Below, piece after piece: positions 44,552 to 54,488 of a stretch of 64,000 bases of DNA (position 1 is the first letter of the stretch; the number at the start of each line of letters is the position of its first letter). This stretch comes from Bartonella taylorii. Lineage in GTDB: Bacteria > Pseudomonadota > Alphaproteobacteria > Rhizobiales > Rhizobiaceae. The notes beneath the pieces were generated by a model. The model did not search any database. It saw only the letters and a program-made list of their open reading frames with translations, and was not told the origin of the DNA. Position numbers and translations under genes: made by a program. The DNA lies in contig NZ_CP083693.1 of NCBI RefSeq assembly GCF_023920105.1, forward strand, positions 41,001-105,000. Direction: 5' to 3'.

Positions 44552-45670
44552 ATGGCCGTAACTTATATCGGAATCAATGACCCAATGGCAGTGCGCACAT
44601 GGTCTAAATTACTAAATCAAGAAGTTTCAAAAGCAGTTCCTATTGCTCCGTTGATTGGAAAAGACTCCAACAGTATTGTACAATTAAAAGATGAAACCAA
44701 TAAGGCAAGTGGGGACGCGATTAGCTTTGGTTTGCGTGTACAGCTGCTCGGTGATGGAGTGAGTGAAGGACAGGCGTTGGAAGGCAATGAAGAAGCCCTC
44801 CAATTTCTCAATGACCGCTTGGCAATTAATGAACTTGTCCATGCTGTGCGTGTTAAAAATGAAGGCACGATTGATCAGCAACGCATCTTGCACGATTTGC
44901 GTACTGAAGCTAAAAATGGCTTGGTTGATTGGTATGCGGACCGCTTGAGTATGATGTTCTTTATTCAAGTTTGTGGCTATACTGCAAAAGCCATTAATTT
45001 TGAAGGACGCACTATTACACTTAAACCTGTCCATTACGGGTTTAATGCGCCAACCGCACCAACCGATAAACGCATTGTGCGCCCCAATGGAAAAACAAAA
45101 GATGAAGACTTGAAAGAAAGTGATGTTTTTGATCTCAAGTTGATCGATAAAGCGGTTGAACGTGCTAAGCTTGCAAATCCAAAAATTCGACCAGTGCGTG
45201 TTGAGGGGGAAAATGTTTATGTGCTTTATCTGCATCCAACGCAAGTGACGCAGTTGCGAACCAATACAGATGCGGGGCAGTGGCTCGACATTACTAAGGC
45301 TATCTATAGTGGAAGCCGTCTCAAAAATCCGCTCTATGATGGGTCTTTGGGCATGTATAATGGGGTTGTTTTGCGTGAAGCTGAACATGTTACTGAAGGT
45401 GTTGAGTCAGGCACAACAAACAAGGCTGTACCTAATGTTCGCCGAGCTGTTCTGCTTGGAGCACAAAGTGCTGTTATCGCTTTTGGAAAAGATCGTGGTG
45501 CTACACGCTATAAATTGGTGGAAGAACTGTTCGACTATGAGCGTGAGTTTGGTGTTGCGGCCAAAACCATTATTGGTATGAAAAAAACCTGCTACAATTT
45601 GCCAGGAAGCGCACAGGGTGCACAGGATTTTGGAACCATCGTCATTCCAACTTATGGAGCACCAGCTTAA
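44552..45670 (+). CDS. phage major capsid protein (N4-gp56 family)
   Basis: 372 residues beginning MAVTYIGINDPMAVRTWSKL. It has the N4 gp56 family pattern: KDETNKASGDAISFGLRVQL, LNDRLAINELVHAVRVKNEG, then a long VRVEGENVYVLYLHPTQVTQ segment and the C-terminal AVLLGAQSAVIAFGKDRGAT. It forms the head shell in a HK97-like fold. Its own ribosome binding site AAGAGGATAAA and the hairpin upstream suggest separate high-level expression. It is the expected main structural protein of the Bartonella gene transfer agent particle. Confidence 0.88.
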   Translation: MAVTYIGINDPMAVRTWSKLLNQEVSKAVPIAPLIGKDSNSIVQLKDETNKASGDAISFGLRVQLLGDGVSEGQALEGNEEALQFLNDRLAINELVHAVRVKNEGTIDQQRILHDLRTEAKNGLVDWYADRLSMMFFIQVCGYTAKAINFEGRTITLKPVHYGFNAPTAPTDKRIVRPNGKTKDEDLKESDVFDLKLIDKAVERAKLANPKIRPVRVEGENVYVLYLHPTQVTQLRTNTDAGQWLDITKAIYSGSRLKNPLYDGSLGMYNGVVLREAEHVTEGVESGTTNKAVPNVRRAVLLGAQSAVIAFGKDRGATRYKLVEELFDYEREFGVAAKTIIGMKKTCYNLPGSAQGAQDFGTIVIPTYGAPA

Positions 45671-45816
45671 CGGCGCTTTTTAAAAGCTTTTCTCCCAATG
45701 GGATATTTTGTTGGGATGGGGAATATTCTATCTGGATGGCAGAATATTTTGTTGGGGGAATAGGTAAAAAGCGCATCACCTACAATGTTGCATATGCAAA
45801 AGGATTATGACTGCTC

Positions 45817-46512
45817 ATGACCGTTTCTTCTCTTGATCACAATGATCTTGATTTCACACATTTGGATCATTCTAAAACTTTTGCGCATATGGTCGCGCTC
45901 ATTCAAGACGAAATTGATGATACAACAGCTGAATATTCCGTTCAAATTCAAGATTCTATTTTGGCTGCTTTGCGTTTGTGTGAACGGGAACCCTTCTTCT
46001 TTAATGAAAAAAGAGAGGTGATGTTTAAAACGCAAAGTGGAAAGACATGGTATGGGCAAGAAGAGGGAATTTTTCTTGAATCAGAAAAGGCTTTGGCGTG
46101 CGTCCTTTTAGGAACACGTGCACCAACACAAAGACAATTGCTTTTTAAATCTGTTGAGGTATTGCAACAACAATATGGATTGCCGCCTTTACAAGGGACG
46201 CCTCTCTTTTATACTTTTTTTGATCAAAGAATAGGACTCTTTCCAACACCTCAACAAGTTGAGACCGTACGCCTTTTTTATGTTCCTGTTCGTTTTGGGG
46301 ATGAACAGGTGAGAGAGGATGATGATCCTTGGTTGATCCATGCATTTGATCTTATTAAAGCGCGTGCAAAATATGAGCTCTATAAAAATATCCTAAAAGA
46401 TCCTGAATATGCCGCTGTCTCTTTTCGAGACTTTCAAGAACAATTGCAAGTTTTGCGATTTGAAACATCACGCCGAAAAGCTTCTTCAACTATTCTTCCA
46501 ATGAGATTTTAA
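45817..46512 (+). CDS. phage head-tail adaptor-like protein
   Basis: 231 residues. A helical first part (TFAHMVALIQDEIDDTTAEY, SVQIQDSILAALRLCEREPF) is followed by a beta-rich middle and a helical C-terminus (FDLIKARAKYELYKNILKDP). The layout resembles the P22 gp4 / HK97 gp6 type of adaptor that binds below the portal. It directly follows the capsid gene. The family is inferred from layout and position. Confidence 0.6.
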   Translation: MTVSSLDHNDLDFTHLDHSKTFAHMVALIQDEIDDTTAEYSVQIQDSILAALRLCEREPFFFNEKREVMFKTQSGKTWYGQEEGIFLESEKALACVLLGTRAPTQRQLLFKSVEVLQQQYGLPPLQGTPLFYTFFDQRIGLFPTPQQVETVRLFYVPVRFGDEQVREDDDPWLIHAFDLIKARAKYELYKNILKDPEYAAVSFRDFQEQLQVLRFETSRRKASSTILPMRF

Positions 46513-46760
46513 AGGGCTTTTTCTCAATTATTAGTGGTTGGTGGTTAGGTCGGTGCACAGCATTTATAGCATCTTAGGTGATTTATGCATTAATGTGCTT
46601 TCATTTGCTCCCTATAATCTGAACTTTACGTCTTTGTTATAGAGCCTTGTCCATTTTGAGGGGCTCTTTTGGTTAAAACAAAACAAGTCTTTGCGGTTTG
46701 AAGTATTTTGAAATATCGCACGGATAAGACTCTGCAAATATTCTTTCAATGGGGTTCTCA

Positions 46761-48224
46761 ATGGCTTTTTTCCCAATTGCTGATTATCGGCCTGATGTTG
46801 CTGACATCAATGGCATCTTTACCGATGAGCTTATCAATGTGTTGCCGGCTGATGGGTCTTATATCCCTATGCCAAGCTTTAAACCTTTGTCAGAGCCTTG
46901 TCCTGATCGCATTTTAGGGGCTGTTGCTGTTAAAACAAAAAATGGTGTGTCTATTATTGTTGGTACAGAAGAAAAAATTTACTTGCTCGACAATACAACA
47001 ATGCGCTGGAAAGATATTAGCAAAACGGGAAAACATTATCTCGCTAATGTTGATGCCCCATGGTCTTTCGCTTTGTTTGGGGATTATGTCATTGCTGTTA
47101 ATGCCAATGATAAGCCACAAGTGATCGATATTAATCATGACAAAAGATTTAGAAATTTAGGGGGAAATCCACCGCAAGCGGGTATCGTTCGTGTGTGGGG
47201 TGATTTCGTCTGCTTGATGAAGTTGACAGAATATCCGCGACGTGTTCATTGGTCGGGTTTGAACGATGCCGAATGTTGGACTGTTGGTAAAAAAAGTTGC
47301 GATTATCAAGATTTTCCTGATGGTGGTTTCGTGCAAGGTGCAACGGAAACGACAAATCCAATTATCTTTATGCGTTCTGCAATCTATGCCGGATCTTTTA
47401 TCCCTGGTTCTAAGATTATTTTTAGTTTCCAAAAAATCCACGATAAACGCGGTGCAAAAAACGCTGAATCTATCGTTTGTCGTGGTGATCTTGCCTTCTT
47501 TGCTGATGAGGGTGGATTTTATCAGATGACCAATGAGGGACAGATTATCCCAATTGGTTTCGAAAAAGTGGATCGAACCATGACGGCAAAATCCCATCAG
47601 AATAATCTGTACACTTTGTCTGCCGCGATTGATGGAGTGTATAATCGCGTTTATTGGATGGTTGATACCGATGAGAGTTCTCAAAAACGCATTTTGCTTA
47701 TTTATGATTGGGGATTGCAAAAATGGACAAAAGCGGTTGTGGGTATCAATATGATTTTGCCTATCTTCTTAGCCGGAATTACTTTAGAAGCCCTTGATCG
47801 GATTACTCAGAACATTGATGATTTGTCCTTTTCTCTTGATAGTAAAGCTTGGAGAAATGAATCTCCTATTCTCGGTGCATTTGATCATCAGGGAAGACTT
47901 GGCTCGTTTTCTGGTCCCCCTATGGATTGTGTGGTGACTTCACAAGAAATGGGGCAGACAAATGGCGTCATAACCCGCGTGAAAAGTATTATGCCTCAAG
48001 TGAATAGTGGAGAGTTTTATTTGTCTGTGGGGATGCGCTTTCGTCAATCCCTCGAAGAAAAAACTGTTTGGTTGCCGGAAAAACAACCTTCTCATAATAC
48101 TGGGCAAATTCATTGTCGCGCAAGGGCACGGTTTTATCGCTTGAAATTGCGCATCCCTGAGGGCGTGAATTGGTCTCATGTGACGGGCTTCGATGTGGAA
48201 TTGAGGTCGGCCGGCATGCGTTAA
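46761..48224 (+). CDS. phage DNA-stabilisation/tail-hub protein, P22 gp10-like
   Basis: 487 residues from the ATG at 46761 (MAFFPIADYRPDVADINGIF), 6 nt after GGGG; an ATG at 46749 is an alternative. The sequence shows repeated beta motifs (ILGAVAVKTKNGVSIIVGTE, WSFALFGDYVIAVNANDKPQ, VYWMVDTDESSQKRILLIYD) like a beta-propeller. P22 gp10 closes the portal channel and carries the needle, and its relatives have this fold. With a P22-like portal upstream, that is the likeliest role. Confidence in the family is moderate. Confidence 0.6.
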   Translation: MAFFPIADYRPDVADINGIFTDELINVLPADGSYIPMPSFKPLSEPCPDRILGAVAVKTKNGVSIIVGTEEKIYLLDNTTMRWKDISKTGKHYLANVDAPWSFALFGDYVIAVNANDKPQVIDINHDKRFRNLGGNPPQAGIVRVWGDFVCLMKLTEYPRRVHWSGLNDAECWTVGKKSCDYQDFPDGGFVQGATETTNPIIFMRSAIYAGSFIPGSKIIFSFQKIHDKRGAKNAESIVCRGDLAFFADEGGFYQMTNEGQIIPIGFEKVDRTMTAKSHQNNLYTLSAAIDGVYNRVYWMVDTDESSQKRILLIYDWGLQKWTKAVVGINMILPIFLAGITLEALDRITQNIDDLSFSLDSKAWRNESPILGAFDHQGRLGSFSGPPMDCVVTSQEMGQTNGVITRVKSIMPQVNSGEFYLSVGMRFRQSLEEKTVWLPEKQPSHNTGQIHCRARARFYRLKLRIPEGVNWSHVTGFDVELRSAGMR

Positions 48225-48370
48225 GTATGTCTCTTATACTAGGCGCAGTGTGGTGGTCTGCTTCTTCTTAAAAAGCGATGCGTTTTTTGCATAAAAGAGC
48301 AATAGGGTTGCATGCTTTATCATTGGTCATAGAGTTTTCTTTGTAAGAGAAAGCTGAAAGAGCTAAAATC

Positions 48371-48829
48371 ATGACACTACAACATGACAGCCAAAATCTT
48401 TATTCTGCCCATCTTACAAATCAGTGGTCATGGGAAAAAATAGCACCCTATCAAGATGCTCTCAATATTGCACTGAAAAAATATGCTAAGCGCTTTCCTG
48501 ATGATGTTTGTCTGGCGACAATTGCTGAAGAACTGGCAAGAGGACAAGCACAATTATGGTTGGTCTTAAAAAACAAAACGCAATTTAGTGCTTTTGCGAT
48601 TACCAAAGTTGAAATAACCCATACGGGAAAAAAATGCGTCATCCTCTCAGATCTTGCTGGAGAGGGAGGGCTGAAATTGGTCAAATTGATTGATAAGGTT
48701 GAACAGTGGGCGCGGACAATCAATGCTGAAGAACTGCATATGTTTGGAAGATCTGGATGGGCTAAAATGCTTACCCATCACGGATATTCTCGTAATCTTA
48801 TTCATTATAGAAAGGTTCTCAACCCATGA
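48371..48829 (+). CDS. phage protein of the GNAT-like acetyltransferase fold
   Basis: 152 residues. LWLVLKNKTQFSAFAITKVE, then ILSDLAGEGGLKLVKLIDKV and AEELHMFGRSGWAKMLTHHG give the alpha/beta pattern seen in GNAT-fold proteins present near tail genes of many podo-like phages. A clear acetyl-CoA loop (Q/RxxGxG/A) is not seen, so catalysis is doubtful. The stop overlaps the next gene by ATGA. Confidence 0.55.
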   Translation: MTLQHDSQNLYSAHLTNQWSWEKIAPYQDALNIALKKYAKRFPDDVCLATIAEELARGQAQLWLVLKNKTQFSAFAITKVEITHTGKKCVILSDLAGEGGLKLVKLIDKVEQWARTINAEELHMFGRSGWAKMLTHHGYSRNLIHYRKVLNP

Positions 48830-49950
48830 GTAGAAAAAAAACACCTCAAGTGCAAACAACAACACAAACAAATGCACCACCCGCGTGGGCAGCCGATATC
48901 TTTAAACAAGCGAGTTCTCAAGCGCTTGATCTTTATAATAAAGGTATTGGCGGAAATGTTTATCAAGGTGAACGCATTGCTGGTCTTAGCGATATGACAA
49001 AAAATGCTCTCACCGGTTTAGAACAGGCTGCTGGTCAGTATAACAATCCAGCATTAACGCAGTGGTTTAATGCACCAACCCAAAGTGCTTCCAATCTCCT
49101 CAATATGGCTAAGGGAGACTGGATTGGAGGTAATAGTAAGTTTAATGCTGCGTTGCAAAATGCTTTGAGTAAAACTTCCGATGCTATTAATCAGTCTATG
49201 TCTGGAGCTGGGCGCTATGGATCTGGCGCTCATACTGGGGTGCTCGCCGATGAACTTGGTGCATTGGCAACAAATGCTACTGCGCAGCAGTATAATCAAG
49301 ATGTTCATAATATGATGAATGCCAATCAGATGATTGACCGTTCCTTATATGATCAGACGAATGCCGCAAACAGCTACTATCAAGGGCAAAGTAACGCGCA
49401 AAGCAATGCTTTAAAAGGTGGAATAATCCAAGATGCTAACCGCCAAAATGCTTTGGATGCGCAGCGTCAAAAATGGTCAGAACAAGATAATCAAGGGTGG
49501 AATCGATTAGAACGCTTGTTACAAGTAGGAACGCAATCTGCTGGAAATTATGGAACACAATCAGGAAAGTCTACAACAATACCTTCCGTTACAAAAGATC
49601 CATTGCGCGATGCACAGCAAGTGCTGGGATTGGTAGGAGGAATTCTAGGACTTTGTGATGTGAGAGCCAAAGAAAATATTGTTCCTGTCGGTGAAAAAAA
49701 TGGCTATCCGCTTTATACCTTTAATTATAAGGGAGATCCACAACGTTATCGCGGCGTTCTTGCTCAAGAGGTGCTGCGTTTGAATCCCGATGCTGTTTAT
49801 GTGCATGCTAAAACAAAACTCTTGCATGTCAATTATGATAAAATTGGCTTGAAAATGGAAAAAATATCATCGCCTAAAAATAAAATTTCTACTTTCTTTT
49901 CTTCTCTCTTTGCCCGTCTTCGTTTTTTACAAAAAGGATATATTCTATGA
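48826..49950 (+). CDS. phage tail/ejection protein with C-terminal S74 chaperone-like domain
   Basis: 374 residues. The first 270 are Gln/Asn/Ala-rich with the periodic pattern of injected core or ejection proteins (NAPPAWAADIFKQASSQALD, SMSGAGRYGSGAHTGVLADE). Residues about 280-335 match the S74 intramolecular chaperone: CDVRAKENIVPVG, YTFNYKGDPQRYRGVLAQEV. In S74 proteins this part guides trimer folding and is cleaved off. A hydrophobic/basic end follows. It overlaps both neighbours by 4 nt, one operon. Confidence 0.68.
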   Translation: MSRKKTPQVQTTTQTNAPPAWAADIFKQASSQALDLYNKGIGGNVYQGERIAGLSDMTKNALTGLEQAAGQYNNPALTQWFNAPTQSASNLLNMAKGDWIGGNSKFNAALQNALSKTSDAINQSMSGAGRYGSGAHTGVLADELGALATNATAQQYNQDVHNMMNANQMIDRSLYDQTNAANSYYQGQSNAQSNALKGGIIQDANRQNALDAQRQKWSEQDNQGWNRLERLLQVGTQSAGNYGTQSGKSTTIPSVTKDPLRDAQQVLGLVGGILGLCDVRAKENIVPVGEKNGYPLYTFNYKGDPQRYRGVLAQEVLRLNPDAVYVHAKTKLLHVNYDKIGLKMEKISSPKNKISTFFSSLFARLRFLQKGYIL

Positions 49951-50681
49951 GTTCAATTTATGATTGGTCGCTCATTGCATCTGAAAATGCCTATGCCGAT
50001 GAGAACATAAACTGGGCTGAAGGACAACCTCCAAGTTCAGTAAATGATAGTTCTCGAGTGATGATGCAACGTATCAAAGAGTATCTCTTAGATAATGGGG
50101 GGGTGATTGATGCACAATTTACCATTGATGAGGAGAGGAATAGAACATCTATTCATTTAACAACCAAGTCTCCTCTTGAATCTTATGGGGAAGGTATTGT
50201 TGTGCGCTTTAAAGCGCAAGGGGTGAATAAAGGGATAACAAATGTCGCTTTAAACCAACTTCTTGTGCGACCCGTTTATAAGGTAACAGAGGATGGTATA
50301 GCGCCTTTAAAGGGGGGAGAAATTCAAAGAGGTGGTCTTTATGAGATTGTCTATACTTATGACATTGCTGGAAAGAATGCGGATGGTTGGTTTTTAACAA
50401 ATCCTACAATGAGCCTTTCTCAAAATTTACCATCGGGTTTCATTGCATCTTTTGCTATGAAAAAAATCCCTGAAGGTTGGCTGTTGTGTGATGGTAAAGA
50501 ATATTCGCGTGAAGAATATGCAAACCTTTTTGATGCACTCGGTACAACATGGGGAATTGGGGATGGGTATTCAACATTCAAAGTGCCTAATTTGCATGAT
50601 TCAAGTTCCTCTACCAATATAATGGGTATAGGTAAGCACCATTACTCCAATGAGACAGTTGTTTATGCTGTTAAAGTGTAA
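49947..50681 (+). CDS. phage tail-collar protein (PF07484-like)
   Basis: 244 residues. The C-terminal part (about 155-215) matches the tail collar domain: SGFIASFAMKKIPEGWLLCD, GKEYSREEYANLFDALGTTW, GDGYSTFKVPNL. The N-terminal half is beta-rich (IYDWSLIASENAYADENINW, SRVMMQRIKEYLLDNGGVID) and probably attaches to the particle. Collar domains help receptor recognition by fibres. It is the last large gene of the overlapping series (ATGA with the gene before). Confidence 0.8.
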   Translation: MSSIYDWSLIASENAYADENINWAEGQPPSSVNDSSRVMMQRIKEYLLDNGGVIDAQFTIDEERNRTSIHLTTKSPLESYGEGIVVRFKAQGVNKGITNVALNQLLVRPVYKVTEDGIAPLKGGEIQRGGLYEIVYTYDIAGKNADGWFLTNPTMSLSQNLPSGFIASFAMKKIPEGWLLCDGKEYSREEYANLFDALGTTWGIGDGYSTFKVPNLHDSSSSTNIMGIGKHHYSNETVVYAVKV

Positions 50682-50880
50682 GAGCTGAATCTTTTTGCGT
50701 AGCTGAAAGAATGCGCAAAGCATTTTTGAATCAAATGTTTTCAAACATTGAGCGCTTCAGTTGGATGAAATCTTTCAGAAGATTTTCAACAATCTGTTGA
50801 TTATGTGCCAGAACGCGCTGGTGTTGCGCATTAACATTCATCTGCTTGTCTTTATTCTACAACACATATGAGGTCATACA

Positions 50881-51168
50881 ATGGCACTTTTCCCCTTTTC
50901 TATCGCTGACATTGATGATCCTGAACATATTCGTGTGGTTCTTTATGCTAGTGGAAGAATGGGACATGCTCCTTTGAATGCTCTGTTGAAGCAAACACGT
51001 CAAGATCTCCAATGTTTTGATAAAATACAGACTCAAAATATTCTCCAACTTACACAGCGTTTGGATATTTTAGAACAACAATTGAAAACGATTATCAAAG
51101 ATCTTGAAGATGTGAAACACAAACAAGACGCTGAAGAAGCGGATAAAAGTAAAACGATGGGTGATTAA
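50881..51168 (+). CDS. small coiled-coil phage protein
   Basis: 95 residues; residues about 45-85 form a coiled coil (LQLTQRLDILEQQLKTIIKD, LEDVKHKQDAEEADKSKT). It lies 200 bp after the collar gene, same strand. Function unknown; may be a late regulator or fibre assembly factor. Confidence 0.6.
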   Translation: MALFPFSIADIDDPEHIRVVLYASGRMGHAPLNALLKQTRQDLQCFDKIQTQNILQLTQRLDILEQQLKTIIKDLEDVKHKQDAEEADKSKTMGD

Positions 51169-51694
51169 CCATCTCGATTTGTGTTTCTATGGTATGAAGC
51201 TCTGTAAAGAGTTACAGCTATATCTTGCTATTTAATCAAAAACAAAAAAGTAGGAAGTTAGCGCATTTCTGTCTTGTTTGATTGGTTGTGATACGCATAG
51301 TGCTTAGGGTAGAGAAAATTTTTCGGTATTATGAAGTGTGATAGGGGTGTTATAAAGCATGGGTGTGGCATCATCAAAAATGGAAGCGTTGATTTAACAG
51401 TATTTGTTTACCTCGATTAGAAAATCCACCATAGTTCTTGTTCTAGGATTTTACATCAATAAACTCTTATGATAATCCCTTTATATTCTTTTTCATAAAG
51501 TGGATGCAAAAACTTATCTCACAAGAATTGTACCCAACAAAGAGAATAAAATATTCATCATATAGAAAAAATGAGTGTTTTCATACAAGAAGATTGGTAA
51601 CCTGCGGACTGCAATATGTATTTTGTATATTCATGCTTCTCTCATTTTTTACTGTGAAAAAGCTTATCTTGGGATATTAAAGGATACTGTCTTT
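51169..51694. other. spacer at the right end of the phage cluster
   Basis: About 525 bp, AT-rich with no supported gene. It ends the phage structural region. No att-like repeat is seen here matching the left edge. Confidence 0.4.
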
Positions 51695-52150
51695 ATGGAA
51701 AAAAGAATCCGCGCGAGGCAAAACGCTTATTTTAAAAGATTATATCGCAAGATCGCTTTTATTTGTATATTGCTCTTTTGTGGGTTGGTTTTTTGTTTTG
51801 GTGTTGTCAAAATTTTCAGTTCTTTTTTTTCTCACAAACCAATAATACAACCAGTTCCTGTAGAATTGACTATTCCAGTCTTTGATATGCGCGTCTATTG
51901 CAAGGAAATTGCTGCTTCAGTTATGCCCGATATGAAAAAGGAAGTTTATCAGCGCTGTATTAATGTGGAAAGTGAAGCTTATTTTGCCATTCGTGAAATG
52001 TGGGACACGGTTTCCGAGACTACAAAGAAAAAATGTATGAAAATAGTGCGACCGGGGGATGGAAATTATTTTCTCTTACGGGATTGTTTTATGAGTGAAA
52101 AAGAGAAAGAAAAAGAGGGGAAAAAAGGCAATATGCGCAATCACTTTTAA
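51695..52150 (+). CDS. single-pass membrane protein with cysteine-bearing periplasmic part
   Basis: 151 residues from the ATG at 51695 (MEKRIRARQNAYFKRLYRKI); an upstream in-frame extension to 51575 lacks a ribosome binding site. A basic N-terminus, one membrane helix (about 22-43), then a periplasmic domain with VYCKEIAASVMPD, QRCINVESEAYFAI, KKKCMKIVRPGD, RDCFMSE: four cysteines that could form disulfides. The tail is Lys/Glu-rich. No family recognised. It lies just right of the phage cluster, so it may belong to it or be a Bartonella-specific gene. Confidence 0.6.
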   Translation: MEKRIRARQNAYFKRLYRKIAFICILLFCGLVFCFGVVKIFSSFFSHKPIIQPVPVELTIPVFDMRVYCKEIAASVMPDMKKEVYQRCINVESEAYFAIREMWDTVSETTKKKCMKIVRPGDGNYFLLRDCFMSEKEKEKEGKKGNMRNHF

Positions 52151-52727
52151 ATTTTTACACAGAAATTTAAAGATACGCGAAGTTTTATCAAAAGGATATA
52201 AATGTGGAGCTTTCAAAGAGTATCTCATTTTATGAAGGTTGTGCCTTTTTAAAATGACAAGTTTGAAATTATAGTGGGGGTGCTTCGCGCAAAGTTTTTT
52301 CCTATCTATCAGTTTAAAAGGTATTACAAAGCATCGCAAAGATGAGAAAGTAAACATGGGATCTTGTTTGCGTATAGTGCTTTTTGAGAAGTGAAAAGAA
52401 GGAGGCAAAACATATTTTTGATTTTCGTTTAGTAAGTTATGAAGAGCGTTCATTTTCTTATATTGAAACTTGTGTATTCTTAATCTGAAAATTGCTTCAA
52501 TATAAACTATAAAAATGCTGTATTATTCTTAATAAAAAAGGTCGTCCTAAAACTTATTGTAGTGTGCATGAGGTGGCAAGAGTTTTTTTGTATTTGCTAA
52601 ATCTCTTTGTGGTAAAATCCATATTTTAAACCTTTTGTCATTGCTTTTTGGCTCCTTTCTTTTCAGTTGTCCGTGGGGTTCATAGAGGTTTTTCTAGCGT
52701 TAAGTTTGTGTTGGTTTGAAGCTCTGG
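52151..52727. other. gene-free spacer
   Basis: About 580 bp of AT-rich DNA before the convergent fdhE gene. Nothing supported. Confidence 0.4.
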
Positions 52728-53639
52728 TTATTTGCTGTATTCTGCTAAAAAGGGATTAAAACTCTTATACTTAAAATGAGAAGAGGCTTTGTGCAGAAAA
52801 TCAGCTGTGGGGGTAGCGATGTCATCGGCAAAAACATCCAGCGTAGGGTTTTGGTAGTGATTGAGCTGTTTGCAATAAAACCCACATGTTTCACAAGTTT
52901 CAAAAAATATGCCATCGGGGAAAATGCCATTGGGAGTATTTTCAATTGTGTGGGTGGTAATCTTCTGCGTTGTTTCACAAAAAGTACATTGGGTGTATGG
53001 GGTATGCCATAGAGTGCCGCAATAAAGGCAAGAACAAACTTTTATGGTTCCATGTGGTTTTTGCTCTATAATGAGGTTGGCGGTATGGGTTCCGCTACAG
53101 GCGGGACAGAGGTTTTTTTGTTGTGAGGTTAAGCTTTGCGCATCAAGCTTTGAAGCGGCAAGAGAATACAGGATTTGCAATGCGCCGATGATGAAAAGAT
53201 ATTCTGCTAATTGTTGTTGGGGAAGTCTGTGGTTTAAGAGATTGTTTCCCCATAGGCGCCATTGGTCTTTCTGCTGTTGTGTATGTTTTAAAGCTTCTTG
53301 CCTTTTTGCTGAGAATCCTTGACTAGTGAGTGTTGGAGTTGACAGTCGTTTCAAAAAATCTTCAACAATGCTTTCATAAAAGCCCAAAGTAAGAAGTTTT
53401 GAGCGATCAAGAGGAAGGTCTGAAGTGGCACCAAAGTGACTAAGAGGAGAAGCAAAATCTTTAAACTTTTCGGTCGATTGTTGTTGGGCATCACAAAAAT
53501 GAGCAGAAAAAAGCAGAGATTCTTTATTGGGATGGGATGTAGCTAAATGCGCAAAACGTTGTGCTCGTTTTACAAATAAAGTTTCTTTATGAGGTAGTAT
53601 GACAAAAATTGGAGAGCTCATTATGCTATTCTTGTTCAT
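52728..53639 (-). CDS. fdhE: formate dehydrogenase accessory protein FdhE, orphan
   Basis: 303 residues. FdhE binds a formate dehydrogenase in the cytoplasm before export. The cysteine-rich C-terminal half shows LCPACSGTH, VCSCLYCGTLWH, QCTFCETT, and CETCGFYCKQ, the rubredoxin-like pattern of the family. A helical N-terminal part carries SHPNKESLLFSAHFCDA. There is no fdhA/B/D gene beside it here. The start is the ATG at 53639 or the internal ATG at 53621 (MSSPIFVIL); neither has a strong ribosome binding site. Confidence 0.85.
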   Translation of the reverse strand: MNKNSIMSSPIFVILPHKETLFVKRAQRFAHLATSHPNKESLLFSAHFCDAQQQSTEKFKDFASPLSHFGATSDLPLDRSKLLTLGFYESIVEDFLKRLSTPTLTSQGFSAKRQEALKHTQQQKDQWRLWGNNLLNHRLPQQQLAEYLFIIGALQILYSLAASKLDAQSLTSQQKNLCPACSGTHTANLIIEQKPHGTIKVCSCLYCGTLWHTPYTQCTFCETTQKITTHTIENTPNGIFPDGIFFETCETCGFYCKQLNHYQNPTLDVFADDIATPTADFLHKASSHFKYKSFNPFLAEYSK

Positions 53640-54488
53640 GGACTTTGGCTTTTTTTGAAACGACCCTGATTTTTGGGAAGGCGTGGCATGCTGGTTGTTT
53701 CTTTCTCTTAAGCCTATGATTTTGGGATGCTTTTATACTTAGATTTTAGTTGAATTTGTTATAAAAGTAATCCGATTTACTTATAAATTTTATGGAACTA
53801 AACTTAAAATTTGTAATGTAATTGTCCTTCTTTGGCAAGAAATCTGTTCTGTTGATGATTATAGGACTTGAATAATGCTTCATGTTAATCTATTTATATC
53901 AGCTAAGAGGCTTTGTGAAGCGGGAGTGGGTTGTCCACTTACAAAGTGGTTGCTTTAGTGCATAAGAAGGGTTATGCTCACGAGATGAGTTCTTTTAATA
54001 ACTCGGGGTGGTGTAAGTGCTTAAGCGTTAAGTACGTGTGGGGCAGAGAATATCGGAATTTTTAGAATCAGTGGTTTTAGAGCAAAAAAGAGGGCTTCTA
54101 TTATTGTCTGGCAGAAGTTATTTTTTTGCTAGAAGTATTCTGCTTGTGTTCTTGTTTTCTGTTTTTCCACAAGATAGTTATTTTTTTAGTAAAATATGGT
54201 CTATTTGAAAAAAAACACTTGGCATTTTATGTGAACATCACTAGGTTTCTGCTTGTTAACAGAGAAATAGGGAATTTTTGGCTTGCAGTTTCCCTGCTGT
54301 TTTGTGATTTTCAAAAAATATATGCTTTTATCAAATATCAGTAGGTATCAAAATTTCAGTAGGTATCATTTGAGTGAAATAAAAAGCCAATAGCCTGATA
54401 ACCGTTTTAAAAAATGATCAGCGTTATCAAAAAATAATGCAATGAAGAAGAGTCAATTAAGACACATAAACTCCAAAAAGGGATAAAG
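53640..54488. other. gene-free spacer
   Basis: About 850 bp. Contains the short inverted repeat CCACTTACAAAGTGG near 53940 and a doubled CAGTAGGTATCA near 54340-54370. The DUF4167 promoter should lie here. No gene supported. Confidence 0.45.
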
